From the NCBI GenBank assembly GCA_027449965.1, contig DAIDKP010000002.1:33347-97346 (forward strand): a DNA stretch of 64,000 nucleotides, in the 5' to 3' direction. A program made the translations under genes and the position numbers. Source of the stretch: Acidobacteriaceae bacterium (GTDB lineage: Bacteria; Acidobacteriota; Terriglobia; Terriglobales; Acidobacteriaceae). The notes below the pieces were generated by a model. The model saw only the letters and a list, made by a program, of their open reading frames with translations. It was not told where the DNA came from and searched no databases. Within the stretch, counting starts at the first letter, position 1, and each line of letters opens with the position of its first letter. Positions 7,611-17,185 of this stretch are shown piece by piece.

Positions 7611-10600
7611 TCACTCCGCCTGCCCAGCCATCCCCGCCGCGCTCCCTGACTTCCCGCCGACCGGATAGCTCACCCGCACCGTCAGAATCTCATATGGCTT
7701 GATCCCGACCTTCACTGTATCGCCCTCGACCACCAGCGGCGCACCCTCCGGCTTTTCCATCATGTTCGTCACCGTCGCGCCCGTAGCTCCCGCCGGCACA
7801 TGCACCGCGACCGTCGCCGCCTTGCCCGCCCACTCATACATGCGCAGCACCAGCCCGTCGCTGTCCTCGGCCTTTTTCACCGCCGTCAGCACCACATTCG
7901 GCGCATCCACCGCCACAAACGAGTGCTCGGCCGCCATCGCCCCGGCATGCCCGGTCGTCGTCGTCGCCGTCAGCCGATAGTTATACTCCCACCCATGCCG
8001 CACCGTCATCGCCTGCTTCCAGTCGCCCGCATGCGGATAAATCGCATAGTGAAAATCGTGCATCCCGCGGTCCGCATTCGCATCCGGCCACGTCGGCGAA
8101 CGCAGCAGGCTCAGCCGCAGCACATTGCCCGCGCAGTCGTAGCCGAATTTCGATTCATTAATCAGGCTCATGCCCATCCGGCCATCCGCGCCCGTCAGGT
8201 CTGCCCATCGCTGCGCCGGAACCTCAAACTGCGCCTTCTCCCACGAATTCGTCCGCAGCGTCGTCCGCTCGATGCTCCCGAACGGAATCTCATACGTCGC
8301 AAAATCATTCCGCACTGCCAGCGGGAACGCCGCCTTCAGCAGCACATGCGTCTCGTGCCAGTCGATCCGGTTGTCCACGTCCACCACATCCGAGGTCGGC
8401 GTCAGCCGCAGCGTCTGCTCAAACGTCGAACTCTGCCAGTGCCGCTTCACCGTCACCGTCTCGCCGCCCGCCGTCACCGCGTCCACCATCGTCAGCTCGG
8501 TCGGCTTCTGGTCCAGCGTCCCCGGATCGATATTCCACGCGTCATACTCCTTCGGCGTATCCTTGAACGCCTGCAGCTCATTGCCGCACACGCCCGCCGC
8601 CAGGGTCTCGGCCTGCGCCGCCTTGTCATAGAGGCTCGTGATGCAGCCCGTCGCCTTGCTCACCGTCACGCGCAGCCGCGCATTCTCCATCACAAACGCG
8701 CCGTTCTCCTCGCTCACCGTCGGCTTCTCGTCCGGATTCGCCTTCGCCGCCTGCTGCTTCACCCACATCACCTTGTAGCCAAGCGCCGGCACATTCTCCG
8801 CTTCGATGCGCAGCGTCGTTTCGCCCGTCACCGCGTCGCGCCTCAGCACGTGCGCCGCCGCATGCGCCGCTCCGTTGCCCGTCACCATGTAATCGTTCGC
8901 CGTCCCGCCCGGAGCCATCTGCACCTCGACCGTCACCTCGCCCGATCGCGCCCATCCCAGCGGATTCATCACCACCACCGGCGTTCCCTCGCCCTGCGTA
9001 TTCACGCGCTCCAGCAGCGTCTGCCGCGCGCCGCCGGTGATCGCATTCGTCGACCACCGCACAACGGCGTAATCCTTCTGCGCGTCCTTGTAGATGACGC
9101 CGATCCCCGATCCCGCCGCCAGATCGTGGAACTGGTTGAACAACACTTTCTTCCAGTCCTCCGTCAGCTCCGCCGCCGGATACGCGCGTCCATCCAGCCA
9201 CGCCAGCGAAGACCACTTCTCCGCATTCAGCACCTCTTCGCTGCTCTCCCGCATGCTCCGCTTGTGTTTGGCCTGCGTCGTCATCACGCCGCGGTGATAC
9301 TCAAAATACAGCTCGCTCTTCCACGTCGGAATGCTGATCTTTCCCGGCACCTCGGGCGGTGCCACATAGCCCTTCGCAATCGACGTGTAATCCCACGTCC
9401 GGCTCTGCGGCGCTACTTCTTTTTCCACCTTCTCGAAGTACGGCAGCGCCAGTCCAAACTCAATCTTCGGTGCCACTGTCGCCGTCGAGTTCGTCGCCGT
9501 CGAGTTCGTCGCCGCCCCATCTGGCGACCAGTGGAATCCCTCGTCCAGAATCGCCCGCGTCGGCCCGCCGCCATGGTCCCCGATTCCATACAGGTCCATC
9601 ATGTCGTCCATCCCCGTCGCATACTTCCGCGCCGTCGCCAGGTCCGTCGCCAGCCTCACCGGATCCAGGTTCCCATTCGCATAATCATGCGGAAAATACG
9701 CCAGCACCTTTGACCCATCCGGAGACTCCCACCAGAACAGCTTGAACGGCAGTTGATTCGTGTCATTCCACGCCATCTTCTGCGTCACAAAGTAGTCCAC
9801 GCCGCTCTTCTTGTAAATCTGCGGAAGCTGCCAGTTGTACCCGAACGAATCCGGATTCCATCCCACCCGAACATCCACCCCATACGCCTTCTCAAACCAG
9901 CGCTTGCCCACCAGCAACTGCCGCACAAGCGACTCGCCATCCGGCAGATTCAGGTCCGGCTCCACCCACATGCCGCCCACCACTTCCCACCGGCCTTCTT
10001 TGATCCGCTGCGCAATCTCCTCGTTCATTTCCGGATACTTCTCTGCCATCCACTCGTTGTACGCCGCCGCCGACTGCGTATACGTATACCGCGGATACTC
10101 ATACATCAGTTGCAGCGCCGTCCCGAAGGTCCGCTTGACGACATCCACCGTCTCCGTCCACGGCCACAGCCACGCCGCGTCGATATGCGAGTTCCCGGTC
10201 AGGTGCCAGGTCGCCGTCTGCAACACCGGCTTCAGCGCCTCCAGCTCGTGCTGCGCCTTCATCAGCGACGCATCAAACCCCGCCTGATCGCCCGCCTTCA
10301 GGGCCTTCAGGTCCACGCTTGCCACCGCCGCATTCAGCGTCTGCTCGTCGGTTGCATTCCCCGGCGCAAGACTCGGCAGCAGCCGCGCCGCCACCTCAAT
10401 CTCCTTGCCCAGGTCCACCGGATTCGGCCTCGACTCCGGGAAGTCCACACGCATCGTCGCCCCGTGGAACGACTTGTCATCCACCGTATGCAGCAGCTTC
10501 ACCGCCACCATCACGCTCTCGCCCGGCTTCGCCTTGTCAAACAGCACCACCGGCTCCAGATCGTCGCCCAGCGCCACCCGCCGACCGTTGAAATAGATAA

Positions 10601-11066
10601 TCATCGGCATCGGCCCATTGGCATACGTGTGGAACTGAAACCATATCCGCGCGCCCGTCAGGTCATAGCCATACAGCAGCTTCGGCACCGTCACACGCTG
10701 CCGAAACCACACCGCCTCCTTCGGAGCCACGCTGTTCGGCTTCATCCCTGTCCATCCGCTGTCATCCAGCGCGGCGTCCTCGCCATGCGCCATATCTCCG
10801 GCATGCATTCGCCACTGCCCATCCGGCAGCTCGCCCAGACTGCTCAGCGTCGTAATCGCCGTCCACGTCGCCTCTGGTTGCGCTGCAACCCACGCCTTGT
10901 CTGGGCTTTGCGCCGATGCGCCGACGAAAGACGACAGAATTGTGGCTGACGCGATCAGCGCGATCCTCATGCGTGCACCAGCGCGCTTTCCGGCAACAGA
11001 GATGCGGGTGCGGCTGTCAGGATGTGGGTCACTCAGGACGGAAGCTTGAGAATACAAAAATCGCAT
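7611..11066 (-). CDS. Secreted GH38 alpha-mannosidase
   Basis: About 1,151 residues from this start. The GH38 catalytic core is clear: the zinc motif HIDAAWLWPW, then GGMWVEPDLNLPDGES, and WNPDSFGYNWQLPQI, where the Asp of NPDSFG is the expected nucleophile. A central domain and a beta-rich C-terminal region typical of the family follow. A signal peptide (MRIALIASATILSSFVGASA) begins at residue 33. An ATG at 10970 starts exactly there, whereas the ATG at 11066 has the better ribosome site (AAGGA). It would hydrolyse alpha-mannosides outside the cytoplasm. An N-terminal sandwich domain precedes the catalytic part. No sugar transporter is adjacent. Confidence 0.92.
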   Translation of the reverse strand: MRFLYSQASVLSDPHPDSRTRISVAGKRAGARMRIALIASATILSSFVGASAQSPDKAWVAAQPEATWTAITTLSSLGELPDGQWRMHAGDMAHGEDAALDDSGWTGMKPNSVAPKEAVWFRQRVTVPKLLYGYDLTGARIWFQFHTYANGPMPMIIYFNGRRVALGDDLEPVVLFDKAKPGESVMVAVKLLHTVDDKSFHGATMRVDFPESRPNPVDLGKEIEVAARLLPSLAPGNATDEQTLNAAVASVDLKALKAGDQAGFDASLMKAQHELEALKPVLQTATWHLTGNSHIDAAWLWPWTETVDVVKRTFGTALQLMYEYPRYTYTQSAAAYNEWMAEKYPEMNEEIAQRIKEGRWEVVGGMWVEPDLNLPDGESLVRQLLVGKRWFEKAYGVDVRVGWNPDSFGYNWQLPQIYKKSGVDYFVTQKMAWNDTNQLPFKLFWWESPDGSKVLAYFPHDYANGNLDPVRLATDLATARKYATGMDDMMDLYGIGDHGGGPTRAILDEGFHWSPDGAATNSTATNSTATVAPKIEFGLALPYFEKVEKEVAPQSRTWDYTSIAKGYVAPPEVPGKISIPTWKSELYFEYHRGVMTTQAKHKRSMRESSEEVLNAEKWSSLAWLDGRAYPAAELTEDWKKVLFNQFHDLAAGSGIGVIYKDAQKDYAVVRWSTNAITGGARQTLLERVNTQGEGTPVVVMNPLGWARSGEVTVEVQMAPGGTANDYMVTGNGAAHAAAHVLRRDAVTGETTLRIEAENVPALGYKVMWVKQQAAKANPDEKPTVSEENGAFVMENARLRVTVSKATGCITSLYDKAAQAETLAAGVCGNELQAFKDTPKEYDAWNIDPGTLDQKPTELTMVDAVTAGGETVTVKRHWQSSTFEQTLRLTPTSDVVDVDNRIDWHETHVLLKAAFPLAVRNDFATYEIPFGSIERTTLRTNSWEKAQFEVPAQRWADLTGADGRMGMSLINESKFGYDCAGNVLRLSLLRSPTWPDANADRGMHDFHYAIYPHAGDWKQAMTVRHGWEYNYRLTATTTTGHAGAMAAEHSFVAVDAPNVVLTAVKKAEDSDGLVLRMYEWAGKAATVAVHVPAGATGATVTNMMEKPEGAPLVVEGDTVKVGIKPYEILTVRVSYPVGGKSGSAAGMAGQAE
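9478..9507. repeat. 15-bp in-frame duplication in the mannosidase gene
   Basis: GTCGCCGTCGAGTTC occurs twice in tandem, followed by six bases of a third copy. It encodes a repeated ATNST stretch in a probable surface loop. The reading frame is kept. Confidence 0.85.
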
Positions 11067-11277
11067 GGCGCGGAAATCCTTTACAGAAAATGTACCGGCC
11101 CATCCTATCACTTTCTCCAGCAGCGCCTTCCAGCAGCGCTCACCGCAGGTGCTTCGCTGCCGCCTGGGCGCCAATTCCCACCTCCGGAGGGGGAAAATCC
11201 GCCGCAGCGGTCCAGATCGCAAGTCGAGCAGCTACCATATTAGGAGTCGTCCAAATGGCTGGAATGTGAGGCTGTCT

Positions 11278-12060
11278 GTGCCCCGCGAACATGATTTTTC
11301 GCCGCTTGAGGCCGCGCTGGAGCATCAGTTCCAGCGTCGAGATCTGCTCGTGCTCGCGCTCACCCATCGCTCGCTGGGCCACGAGCGCGCGGTCGAGGCC
11401 ACTCCGCTCACAGGCCATGACAATGAGCGGCTGGAGTTTCTTGGCGATGCCGTGCTCGGGCTGGTCGTCTCCGAGGCCATCTTTGCTCTCAACCCGGACT
11501 GGCAGGAGGGCGAACTCACCCGCGTCAAAGCGCATCTGGTCAGCCGCAAACACATGGCGCGGGTCGCCGAATCTATCGCTCTTGGCCAGTATCTACTCCT
11601 CGGCAAAGGCGAGGAGCGCACCGGCGGTCGCCGCAAAACCACGCTGCTCGCCAACGCCATGGAGGCTGTCCTCGCCGCGCTCTATCTCGATGGCGGCTAC
11701 GATGCCGTTCGTCGATTTGCCGAGCGCATGATCCTCGGCGAAACCGCCCGCCAGCTTGCCGCCCAGATTCAGATCGACGCCACGCTCGGCGACGCCAAAT
11801 CCGCCCTTCAGGAGCAGTTACAAGCCGCCCATTGTGGCACACCCGTCTACACCGTTGAGCAGGAGTCCGGACCCGACCACCGCAAACACTATCAGGTCAT
11901 GCTGCGCATTCGCCGCGCTGACGGTTCGCTCACCCATGCCGTGACGCACGGCGTCGGCGGCACCAAAAAGAAAGCCGAGCAGGATGCTGCCCGGATTGCG
12001 CTCGAGCGCATCGCTGCCACCGGAGTTCAAACCCTCCTCGACGCTGAGGCCGAATCGTGA
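11278..12060 (+). CDS. rnc: Ribonuclease III
   Basis: 260 residues from a GTG preceded by GAGG. The open frame extends upstream to 11065, but that part is not RNase III-like and overlaps the mannosidase start. The signature NERLEFLGDAVLG gives the catalytic acidic residues, and a double-stranded-RNA-binding domain follows at the C-terminus (GVGGTKKKAEQDAARIAL). The length is standard. It cleaves double-stranded RNA in rRNA and mRNA processing. Its stop overlaps the next start (GTGA), so it heads an rnc-lepB-lepB-asmA run, an arrangement comparable to the rnc-lepB linkage in many bacteria. Confidence 0.93.
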   Translation: MPREHDFSPLEAALEHQFQRRDLLVLALTHRSLGHERAVEATPLTGHDNERLEFLGDAVLGLVVSEAIFALNPDWQEGELTRVKAHLVSRKHMARVAESIALGQYLLLGKGEERTGGRRKTTLLANAMEAVLAALYLDGGYDAVRRFAERMILGETARQLAAQIQIDATLGDAKSALQEQLQAAHCGTPVYTVEQESGPDHRKHYQVMLRIRRADGSLTHAVTHGVGGTKKKAEQDAARIALERIAATGVQTLLDAEAES

Positions 12061-12866
12061 CCGCTGCCTCGCCCACAGCTCTGCCCACAACCGCCCATCC
12101 TCCGGCGCATGGACCCATCGAAGCGCTGCTTTCGCTTTTGCGCAGTGCCCTGGTCGCCCTCTTTGCTGTCACCTTCATCGTCCAGCCGGTTGTCATTCCA
12201 TCGGAAAGCATGGAGCCTACGCTGCTGGTGGGCGATTTTCTGCTGGTCAATCGTATCGCTCTTGCTCCTGCGGGTTTTGGCTGCGGCTTGGTTGCCTGCT
12301 CGCAGCCTGCCCGCCAACAGATCGTCACCTTTCGCTCCGCTCAGCATCCCGGCGAATACCTCATCAAGCGCATCGTCGCCCTGCCGGGCGACCGGCTTCG
12401 CATCGTCGCCGATCACGTCTGGATTGATGGTCACCCGCTCGCTGAGCCATATCTGAAAGCGGAGCTGAATCCGCCGCCGTCCGAGCTGGCCAGCTTTCCC
12501 GTCGCCACCTACTCCGATCCACGCATGGACGTGAGCTGGTGGCGCTCGATGCAGCCACTGGTCCACTCCGGCGAACTCACCCTCCCTGCTGGAACGTACT
12601 TTGTTCTGGGCGACAACCGGGATCACAGCCTCGATTCGCGTTACTGGGGCCTGGTCGGTCGCAATCAGATCGTGGCCACACCCGTGCTCATCTACCTTTC
12701 GCTGCGCCGTTCTGCGATTCCAGAGCAGCCAAATCCCTCGGGACAAGCGGCCGATATGCCCCGGATGGTTGCCGCGCCAAATGATAGACTCGGACACGAT
12801 ACCAGTTTTCCGGCACGCATTCGGGATGCCGTTCGCTGGTCCCGGCTCTTTCGCATCGTGCGATAG
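12057..12866 (+). CDS. lepB: Signal peptidase I (first copy)
   Basis: 269 residues. An N-terminal membrane helix (about residues 20-45) precedes the catalytic serine motif PSESMEPTLL (Ser near 50). The general-base lysine lies in YLIKRIVALPGD and the conserved GDNRDHSLDSRYWG box is near the C-terminus. It removes signal peptides on the outer face of the cytoplasmic membrane. It starts with GTG overlapping the rnc stop. A second, diverged copy follows 14 bases downstream. Confidence 0.93.
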   Translation: MTAASPTALPTTAHPPAHGPIEALLSLLRSALVALFAVTFIVQPVVIPSESMEPTLLVGDFLLVNRIALAPAGFGCGLVACSQPARQQIVTFRSAQHPGEYLIKRIVALPGDRLRIVADHVWIDGHPLAEPYLKAELNPPPSELASFPVATYSDPRMDVSWWRSMQPLVHSGELTLPAGTYFVLGDNRDHSLDSRYWGLVGRNQIVATPVLIYLSLRRSAIPEQPNPSGQAADMPRMVAAPNDRLGHDTSFPARIRDAVRWSRLFRIVR

Positions 12867-12880
12867 CCTCTCAGTACAGG

Positions 12881-13735
12881 ATGGATGCAAAGATCAACCC
12901 CGGAAAGCGATTCATGACTCCCGCCAAACGATCCTCAAAGCAGCCGGACGAACCCATACCGTCACAGGTTGGCTCATCCCCGGCCAGCCCATCGGCCCCG
13001 CACACGCCAGAGACTCCGTTGGAATCGCTCGCCGGCATGTGTTCCGTCCTCGTCGTTGGCCTCTTTGTGCTCACCTTCATCGCGCAGAACTTCGTTATCC
13101 CGTCCGGCTCCATGGAGAAAACTCTACTCGTCGGCGACCACCTCGTGGTGGATCGCATCACGCTCGCGCCGCCCACCCACTGGATGCCTCTTGTTCACTA
13201 CCGTGAGCCGCGCCGCGGCGACGTCGTCGTCTTCCTCAAGCCCGGCAATCCCGACATGTTTCTCGTCAAACGCCTCATCGCCATTCCCGGCGACCACATT
13301 CACCTGCGCAACGGCGTGGTCATCCTCAATGGGGTCGCGCAGAATGAACCCTACGCGAAACCCTGGTCGGAAGATACCTACTCCCCCTACATCGACGATT
13401 TTCCCTCCGTGTCACCCTTTGAAGCCGATGACGTCACCACCGAATGGGCCGTCGATCTCGCTCATCACGTCCAGGGTAACGATCTTGTCGTTCCGCCCGG
13501 CATGTATTTCATGATGGGCGACCATCGCCACAACAGCCTCGACTCGCGCTTCTGGGGCTTCGTCCCACGCGCCAACATCATCGGCCAACCGCTGTTCAAC
13601 TTCTGGTCCTTTGCCACGCCCGACGATCAAATGGACAAGACCGGCATCGGCGACCGCATCGCCTGGATGACCCACGTCGCGCTCCACTTCTTCACCGGCA
13701 CGCGTTGGAAACGAACCTTTCATGTGGTGCGATAA
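12881..13735 (+). CDS. lepB: Signal peptidase I (second copy)
   Basis: 284 residues. After a polar Pro/Ser-rich start, a membrane helix (about residues 50-68) leads to PSGSMEKTLLVGD (catalytic Ser), FLVKRLIAIPGD (catalytic Lys) and GDHRHNSLDSRFWG. The last box has His where the first copy has Asn (GDNRD), a change that could affect substrate choice. An internal ATG at 12914, with a GGAAAG box, is an alternative start. The two copies are clearly diverged in sequence, so this is an old duplication or two acquired paralogues. Confidence 0.92.
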   Translation: MDAKINPGKRFMTPAKRSSKQPDEPIPSQVGSSPASPSAPHTPETPLESLAGMCSVLVVGLFVLTFIAQNFVIPSGSMEKTLLVGDHLVVDRITLAPPTHWMPLVHYREPRRGDVVVFLKPGNPDMFLVKRLIAIPGDHIHLRNGVVILNGVAQNEPYAKPWSEDTYSPYIDDFPSVSPFEADDVTTEWAVDLAHHVQGNDLVVPPGMYFMMGDHRHNSLDSRFWGFVPRANIIGQPLFNFWSFATPDDQMDKTGIGDRIAWMTHVALHFFTGTRWKRTFHVVR

Positions 13736-13738
13736 GGC

Positions 13739-16384
13739 ATGAACGATGCGCCAGACAACTTCATCCGGCGCTCGACTCGCAGCAGGCTGCGATGGTGGAT
13801 GGTGCCCCTTTTCTTGGTCCTGCTGCTGCTGGTTGCCCTGGTGCTCCCATCCCAGCTCAGCGTCAGTCGCTATCAGCACACCGTAACCGCGGCCATGGCA
13901 CGGTCGCTTGGTCGGTCTGTGCATCTGTCCGGTGTCGAGTGGCGTCTGTTGCCCACTCCGGCATTCATCCTCAGCGATCTCACCGTCAGCGAAGATCCTT
14001 CCTTTGGCGTCGAGCCGCTGCTCTCCGCTCGCACTGTCGTGGCCTCGGTCAACCTGCTTTCGCTTTGGCGAGGAAGACCTGAATTCAGCCGGATCGAGGT
14101 CGATCAGGCCAGCCTCAATCTCGTGCGCAACGATGCCGGTCGCTGGAATCTGGAGACATTGCTCGATGGACCGGCCCAACAGCAGATTGCCGTCTCCGCC
14201 GCAGTGCGTCGCCGTCCGTTGCCCTACCTCGAAGCTACAGAATCTCGCCTGAACCTCAAGTTCGGCCGTGAGAAAAGCCCTTATTCGCTGGTGAACTCCG
14301 ATCTTTCCTTCTGGCAGGACCAGCCAGGCCAGTGGCACATCCGTCTGCGCGGAGAGCCAATCCGCACCGACATCGCTTTGCGCGGCAGCAGTACGCAGGA
14401 CGCAGGAGAAATTCGACTGGAAGGCTTGCTACAATCCGCCAGCTCGCTGCGTCAGATGCCCGTCCACCTTCAGCTTGCCTGGCGTGATGCTCAGCTTGGC
14501 CAGCTTTCGCTGCTCCTGCTCGGCGATGACGCCGGATGGCGCGGTAATATGACCGCCGATGTCGATATGCGCGGAACCGCTGAAAGCGCCGCCATTCAGG
14601 GCCGTCTTCGAGCCACCGGTGTCCATCGGGAAGAGTTTGCACCAGCCACTCCACTTGACTTCGACTCCAACTGCGGCCTCACCTACCTGCATTCCACACG
14701 CGCCGTCCACCAGCTTCACTGCGACACCAGCATTGCAAACGGCCATCTGCTTTACGCCGCCGAGATGCCTGCGCCCGAGGAGCATTTGCCGCGACAGCAA
14801 ACTCTCACGCTCCAGAAGGTCCCCGTTCAGGCTGCGCTGGACCTGATCCGTACCATCCGCCGCGACTTTGCTCCTGACGTCACGGCAGAGGGCACGCTGG
14901 AAGGGCAGCTTCGCTACGCATCCACCGTCGCCACGCACACCGGCGCTACGTTGCACGGTGCAGCTATCGTTTCGCGGCACCCACGACAAAAGTCGCCATC
15001 CGGCGAGCCTGCATTCATCTGGACCGGCTCACTCAGCGTCAATAATGCGGCCCTGCGCGGCGGCGGATTTGCGCACCCATGGCTGCTGCCTCACCTTCTC
15101 ATCCAGCCGGATCCCTCCGGTGTGCTCAGCGCTCGGCTTCCTTTGCCAGTCTGCGCCCGCTCTGCGGCTTCTGAGCCTGCTGCGAAACAGGATTCTGACT
15201 GCATCGCCATGCTCGACCTCACTCCTGCCGGCTATCAGATGCAGCTAACAGGCGTCGCTTCGTTGCCGCGGCTGCGCTCCTGGGCTGCGGCGCTCGGCGC
15301 AGACTCCGCTTTGCCCGACGGCCTGGATGAAGGAACCGCCGAGATGCATCTGCAGACAGCCGACTCGTGGATTCGTCCCGCAGCGCAGCCCGAGGCCAAT
15401 GCTTTCACAGGCTCGTTTCACCTCCATGGCGCTCGCTGGAGCCATGCGCCGCTGCCGCTCCCGGTACTCATCCCCGACGCCACGCTCACCCTCACTCCCA
15501 CCTCGATTGCACTCCACGGCACCGTCAGCAGCGGCCTGCTCCACGCTTCCGTCGCCTACCTGCAGCCCCTTGCGTCCCCCACCCCATCCCCCCAATCGTC
15601 TTCGGCTGAAGCTATCCCGCCGTCGGTCGATCTCCACTTTGACCATCTCGATGCAGCCGCAGTCGAGCACACGCTGCTCCCCGCCAACAACACCTCCGGC
15701 CTCTTCGCCGCCATCGCCAGCCGCGTCCATCCGGAGTCTTCGCCGGCATGGCCGCCGATGCGCCTGACCCTCCAGGCAAACACCTTCACCCTGGATCGCC
15801 TTACGCTCGCGCATCTCACCGTCGCCGCGCATCGCAACCCGGATGATCCCGCGCGCTCCCTGCTGGTCGACTCATTCCATGCAACCCTCTTTGGCGGACA
15901 GCTGCTTGCCACAGGCACGCTCTCTCAAAGCGATGCGGGTCCGAGCTTCCAGCTTCACCTCGACGCTCGCGATCTTCAGCCAGCCTTGCTATCCGCGCTT
16001 TGGAGCACTTACCGCACCACACGACAGATCGCCGCAAACCAGCCTGCTTCGTCCAGTCAGAGCGGCAACCTCAGCTTCTCCGGCGGCAAGCTTTCCGGCA
16101 CAGCCGATCTCACCACGCAAGGTGGCACAGAAACGCAATGGATCGCCTCCGCCACCGGGTCGCTCCACTTTGACTGGACGCATGGCAACCTCAGTTCATC
16201 CACCTCCGTCGCTAACATCGCAGCCGGATCCTTCAACCGCTGGACCGGCCAGGCTACCCTGCAAGCCGGTCGCCTGACCCTCGACGCCAACAAGCTCACG
16301 CGTCGCGGTCACTCCGAAACACTTGTTGGAACACTCCCATTCGGCGGACCACCTCAGCTTTCCGTCTCTGCCAGCAAACCCTGA
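13739..16384 (+). CDS. AsmA-family envelope protein
   Basis: 881 residues. One N-terminal membrane helix (about residues 19-38) is followed by an AsmA-like N-terminal region (SVHLSGVEWRLLPTPAFILSDLTVSEDP, quoted in part: LSGVEWRLLPTP), then a long beta-rich body and an AsmA-type C-terminal section. Such proteins bridge or line the periplasm and are linked to lipid transport and outer-membrane homeostasis. It starts three bases after the second lepB stop, so it is in the same operon. The substrate is unknown. Confidence 0.82.
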   Translation: MNDAPDNFIRRSTRSRLRWWMVPLFLVLLLLVALVLPSQLSVSRYQHTVTAAMARSLGRSVHLSGVEWRLLPTPAFILSDLTVSEDPSFGVEPLLSARTVVASVNLLSLWRGRPEFSRIEVDQASLNLVRNDAGRWNLETLLDGPAQQQIAVSAAVRRRPLPYLEATESRLNLKFGREKSPYSLVNSDLSFWQDQPGQWHIRLRGEPIRTDIALRGSSTQDAGEIRLEGLLQSASSLRQMPVHLQLAWRDAQLGQLSLLLLGDDAGWRGNMTADVDMRGTAESAAIQGRLRATGVHREEFAPATPLDFDSNCGLTYLHSTRAVHQLHCDTSIANGHLLYAAEMPAPEEHLPRQQTLTLQKVPVQAALDLIRTIRRDFAPDVTAEGTLEGQLRYASTVATHTGATLHGAAIVSRHPRQKSPSGEPAFIWTGSLSVNNAALRGGGFAHPWLLPHLLIQPDPSGVLSARLPLPVCARSAASEPAAKQDSDCIAMLDLTPAGYQMQLTGVASLPRLRSWAAALGADSALPDGLDEGTAEMHLQTADSWIRPAAQPEANAFTGSFHLHGARWSHAPLPLPVLIPDATLTLTPTSIALHGTVSSGLLHASVAYLQPLASPTPSPQSSSAEAIPPSVDLHFDHLDAAAVEHTLLPANNTSGLFAAIASRVHPESSPAWPPMRLTLQANTFTLDRLTLAHLTVAAHRNPDDPARSLLVDSFHATLFGGQLLATGTLSQSDAGPSFQLHLDARDLQPALLSALWSTYRTTRQIAANQPASSSQSGNLSFSGGKLSGTADLTTQGGTETQWIASATGSLHFDWTHGNLSSSTSVANIAAGSFNRWTGQATLQAGRLTLDANKLTRRGHSETLVGTLPFGGPPQLSVSASKP

Positions 16385-16491
16385 TCGGCTGGATTCCGCT
16401 GCGTCCACGCGGCCATGCCACCGCCGCAACAATCCATCTGCCACTCATTTCCCACTCATCCCCCCAGGGATTCCAAGGAGCCGACAACACG

Positions 16492-17151
16492 ATGCTGGAG
16501 CTGCACTGCAAAGGATTCCTCTTCGACATGGATGGCGTGCTCATCTCCTCGCTTGGCTCGGTCGAGCGCTGCTGGCGTGCCTGGGCGCTCGATCACGATA
16601 TCGATCCGGAACTCGCCATCCGCACTGCCCACGGCTGTCGCGCCATCGAGACCGTCCGCAAGCTGCGCCCCGACCTCGATGATCGCGCCGAGCTGCTTCG
16701 CATTGAAGATATGGAAGTTGCCGATCAGGAGGGCGTCACTGTCCTCGCCGGTGTGCCCGAGTTCCTTCGTGCGCTGCCGGATGACCGCTGGACCGTGGTC
16801 ACCTCCGCCACCGAGCGTCTCGCTCGTGTCCGCCTGGCCGCCGCCGGGCTGCGCGTACCCCAGCGCTTCATCAGCGCCGATCAGGTCACGCACGGCAAGC
16901 CCCATCCTGAGCCATATCTGCGCGGCGCCGCACTGCTTGGCCTTGACCCTGCCGATTGCATCGTCCTCGAGGATTCCGGCTCCGGTGCCATCGCCGGCCG
17001 CGCCGCGGGAGCCACCGTCGTCGCCACGCTCTTCTCCCACTCACCGCAGGAACTCCACGCAGCACATCATCTCGTCCACGACCTCACATCCGTGCAGGTC
17101 CAGTGGAAGGGTGGTTCCTTCTGCATTCGCCTCACGCCCGCGCAGCCTTGA
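16492..17151 (+). CDS. HAD-superfamily sugar-phosphatase-like hydrolase
   Basis: 219 residues. Motif I is FDMDGVL (about residues 10-16), motif II VTSATERL, the motif III lysine lies in HGKPHPEPYL, and motif IV is VLEDSGSGAIAG. The cap domain sits between motifs I and II, as in subfamily IA (phosphoglycolate or sugar phosphatases of the YfbT/HxpA kind). An AAGGAG box precedes the start. It lies 107 bases after asmA on the same strand. The substrate cannot be read from the sequence. Confidence 0.85.
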   Translation: MLELHCKGFLFDMDGVLISSLGSVERCWRAWALDHDIDPELAIRTAHGCRAIETVRKLRPDLDDRAELLRIEDMEVADQEGVTVLAGVPEFLRALPDDRWTVVTSATERLARVRLAAAGLRVPQRFISADQVTHGKPHPEPYLRGAALLGLDPADCIVLEDSGSGAIAGRAAGATVVATLFSHSPQELHAAHHLVHDLTSVQVQWKGGSFCIRLTPAQP

Positions 17152-17185
17152 GCCAATAACAGCCCTGAGCCAGTCGTCGTTCGCC

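Noticed and set aside
7800..10949. Long plus-strand open frames opposite the alpha-mannosidase gene
   Set aside because: They are Arg/His/Pro-rich translations of the reverse complement of a GC-rich gene with clear GH38 motifs; no ribosome site and no domain-like pattern.
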